DNA of 30,197 nt from Candidatus Levyibacteriota bacterium (GTDB lineage Bacteria > Patescibacteriota > Microgenomatia > Levybacterales > UBA12049), in assembly GCA_016182225.1 (NCBI GenBank), contig JACOXV010000018.1:1-30197 (forward strand), given 5' to 3'. Numbering within the stretch: the first letter of the stretch is position 1; every line of letters starts with the position of its first letter. A model generated the notes under the pieces. That model was given only the letters and a program-made list of their open reading frames with translations, had not been told where the DNA came from and ran no database searches. Of this stretch, positions 29,470 to 30,197 are shown one piece after another. The position numbers and the translations under genes were made by a program.

Positions 29470-29486
29470 TCGGCTTCGTGAGCCGA
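29470..29486 (-). terminator. 3' hairpin of the 142-residue membrane protein gene
   Basis: TCGGCT-TCGTG-AGCCGA, a 6-bp stem and 5-nt loop, begins 2 bp after the TAA at 29489. No T-tract follows on the minus strand, so termination strength is uncertain. Confidence 0.4.
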
Positions 29487-29488
29487 TA

Positions 29489-29917
29489 TTAGACCCAGAG
29501 AACTGGGTCTTGGAAGATCCACCACGCCATGAAGGCGTAGATAAGAAGACCTATCGCCGTGCCTCCTACTGCGAGTAGCAGATAGAACGCACGATCCTTT
29601 CGATCGACTGCCGCTAGGTATCCTGCCATGGGACTAATCACAAGCATGAATGCGCCGGCGATCACGATCCAAACTCGCAGGTTCAGGTCGAAGTGAACCT
29701 GATCCAAGCTGAAATTCCGGAGGAACGTGAGGAACGCCCAAATTATTCCTGCCACCATGAAGACTGTTCCCGAGACGAATAAGGCCGCCCCAAGAGCAAA
29801 ACGAGCTCTCGACATCGAAGCCCGACGAACCCGCAGAAAAGTGAAGCCGATGATTGAACTGATGGCTGCGATCACGATCATCTCCGCCGGAGAGATACTC
29901 AGCGTTTCTTCAAACAC
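29489..29917 (-). CDS. 142-residue four-span membrane protein
   Basis: Starts at the GTG at 29917, 7 bp after AGGGA (29925-29929). Four helices: about 12-28 (MIVIAAISSIIGFTFL), 40-66 (FALGAALFVSGTVFMVAGIIW), 82-106 (VWIVIAGAFMLVISPMAGYL) and 112-137 (FYLLLAVGGTAIGLLIYAFM). A basic loop RVRRASMSRAR follows helix 1. Ends DPVLWV and TAA. There is no transport or enzyme motif that I recognise. Confidence 0.7.
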   Translation of the reverse strand: MFEETLSISPAEMIVIAAISSIIGFTFLRVRRASMSRARFALGAALFVSGTVFMVAGIIWAFLTFLRNFSLDQVHFDLNLRVWIVIAGAFMLVISPMAGYLAAVDRKDRAFYLLLAVGGTAIGLLIYAFMAWWIFQDPVLWV

Positions 29918-29957
29918 AACCTATTCCCTTTCTCCCGGTTCTACCGAGTGTTCTCGA

Positions 29958-30149
29958 CTATTTGTCAAAGAAGAAATCCAAGACTCTCCCAACGCCTATC
30001 ACGACGACGAAGAGTCCGATCGACGCGAAGATGACGAGTGCGCCGACGTAGAAGTCAGTAACGACGAACTCGTCTGCGAATTGATACCACCAGTATGAGA
30101 CGGCAAGGCAGATTCCGAAAATCGCCAGCCAGGCAAGAAAACTTTTCAC
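29958..30149 (-). CDS. 63-residue two-span membrane protein
   Basis: Starts at the GTG at 30149, 7 bp after GGGAG. Two helices (about 4-22 FLAWLAIFGICLAVSYWWY and 33-54 VGALVIFASIGLFVVVIGVG) are joined by an acidic loop (ADEFVVTDF). It ends VLDFFFDK and TAG. It is the first complete gene of the small-protein run; the upstream 48 bp to the window edge include TTGACA on the minus strand but no clear -10. Confidence 0.65.
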   Translation of the reverse strand: MKSFLAWLAIFGICLAVSYWWYQFADEFVVTDFYVGALVIFASIGLFVVVIGVGRVLDFFFDK

Positions 30150-30197
30150 AGTGTATCTCCCTTTCTTACTTTTACCGATAGCCTGTCAAAGTGCCAA

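Overview
Two compositionally different blocks share this window. Positions 1 to about 27.72 kb are AT-rich, with tightly packed genes that often overlap by a few bases. The gene content is that of a reduced bacterium of the Candidate Phyla Radiation (Patescibacteria), most likely Microgenomates-like. The evidence is an rpsF-ssb-rpsR cluster with no rplI, a short release factor 1, an L31 with a basic C-terminal tail, several small lineage-type membrane proteins, and few Shine-Dalgarno sites. TGA ends several well-identified genes here (pepA, the PerM-like permease, the TPR protein), so this block uses the standard code. No organism name can be proven from the sequence alone.

Layout of the AT-rich block. 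Minus strand, 0.25-2.5 kb: yebC, a polytopic membrane protein and a small HExxH putative metallopeptidase. A divergent promoter pair then drives yebC leftward and a TPR protein rightward. Minus strand, 9.07-3.25 kb: one long run, pepA, efp, an MFS transporter, an Lgt-like membrane protein, a RluA-type pseudouridine synthase, a 45-residue lysine-rich microprotein missed by length filters, a LytR_C-domain protein and a small membrane protein. Plus strand, 9.13-10.27 kb: tRNA-Leu(CAA), an unknown (perhaps DinB-like) protein and a DsbB-like oxidoreductase, ended by a bidirectional terminator. Minus strand, 12.59-10.33 kb: a degenerate MBL-fold protein, dnaB, and a proline-rich microprotein with its own promoter and a very strong Shine-Dalgarno. 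Plus strand, 12.69-19.27 kb: two exported proteins, an M24 peptidase, a PerM/AI-2E permease, hisS, an EamA transporter and alr. A broken NUDIX gene follows. Then rpmE-prfA run rightward into the minus-strand run rpsF, ssb, rpsR, a barrel-sandwich protein, ctpA-like, htrA-like, murB and a cation/proton antiporter.

Themes in this block. The first is translation, including EF-P (with Arg at the modified position) and YebC, two factors tied to polyproline translation, in the same window as a Pro-Pro/Pro-Pro-Pro-rich protein. The second is envelope work: MurB, Alr, DsbB-like, HtrA, CtpA, LytR_C. Several promoters place the predicted transcript start at or within a few bases of the ATG, suggesting leaderless mRNAs, while strong Shine-Dalgarno sites are kept for two low-complexity microproteins.

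From about 27.75 kb to the end the character changes abruptly. GC is much higher, GTG/TTG starts are common and Shine-Dalgarno sites are strong. At least seven very small minus-strand membrane proteins follow one another, separated by stem-loops, a perfect 46-bp tandem duplication and a 17-bp inverted repeat. No function can be assigned. Two reading frames here continue past a TGA to a TAG placed immediately before the next gene's ribosome-binding site. The block is either a genomic island or the product of a chimeric contig join. It is the least explained and most interesting part of the window.
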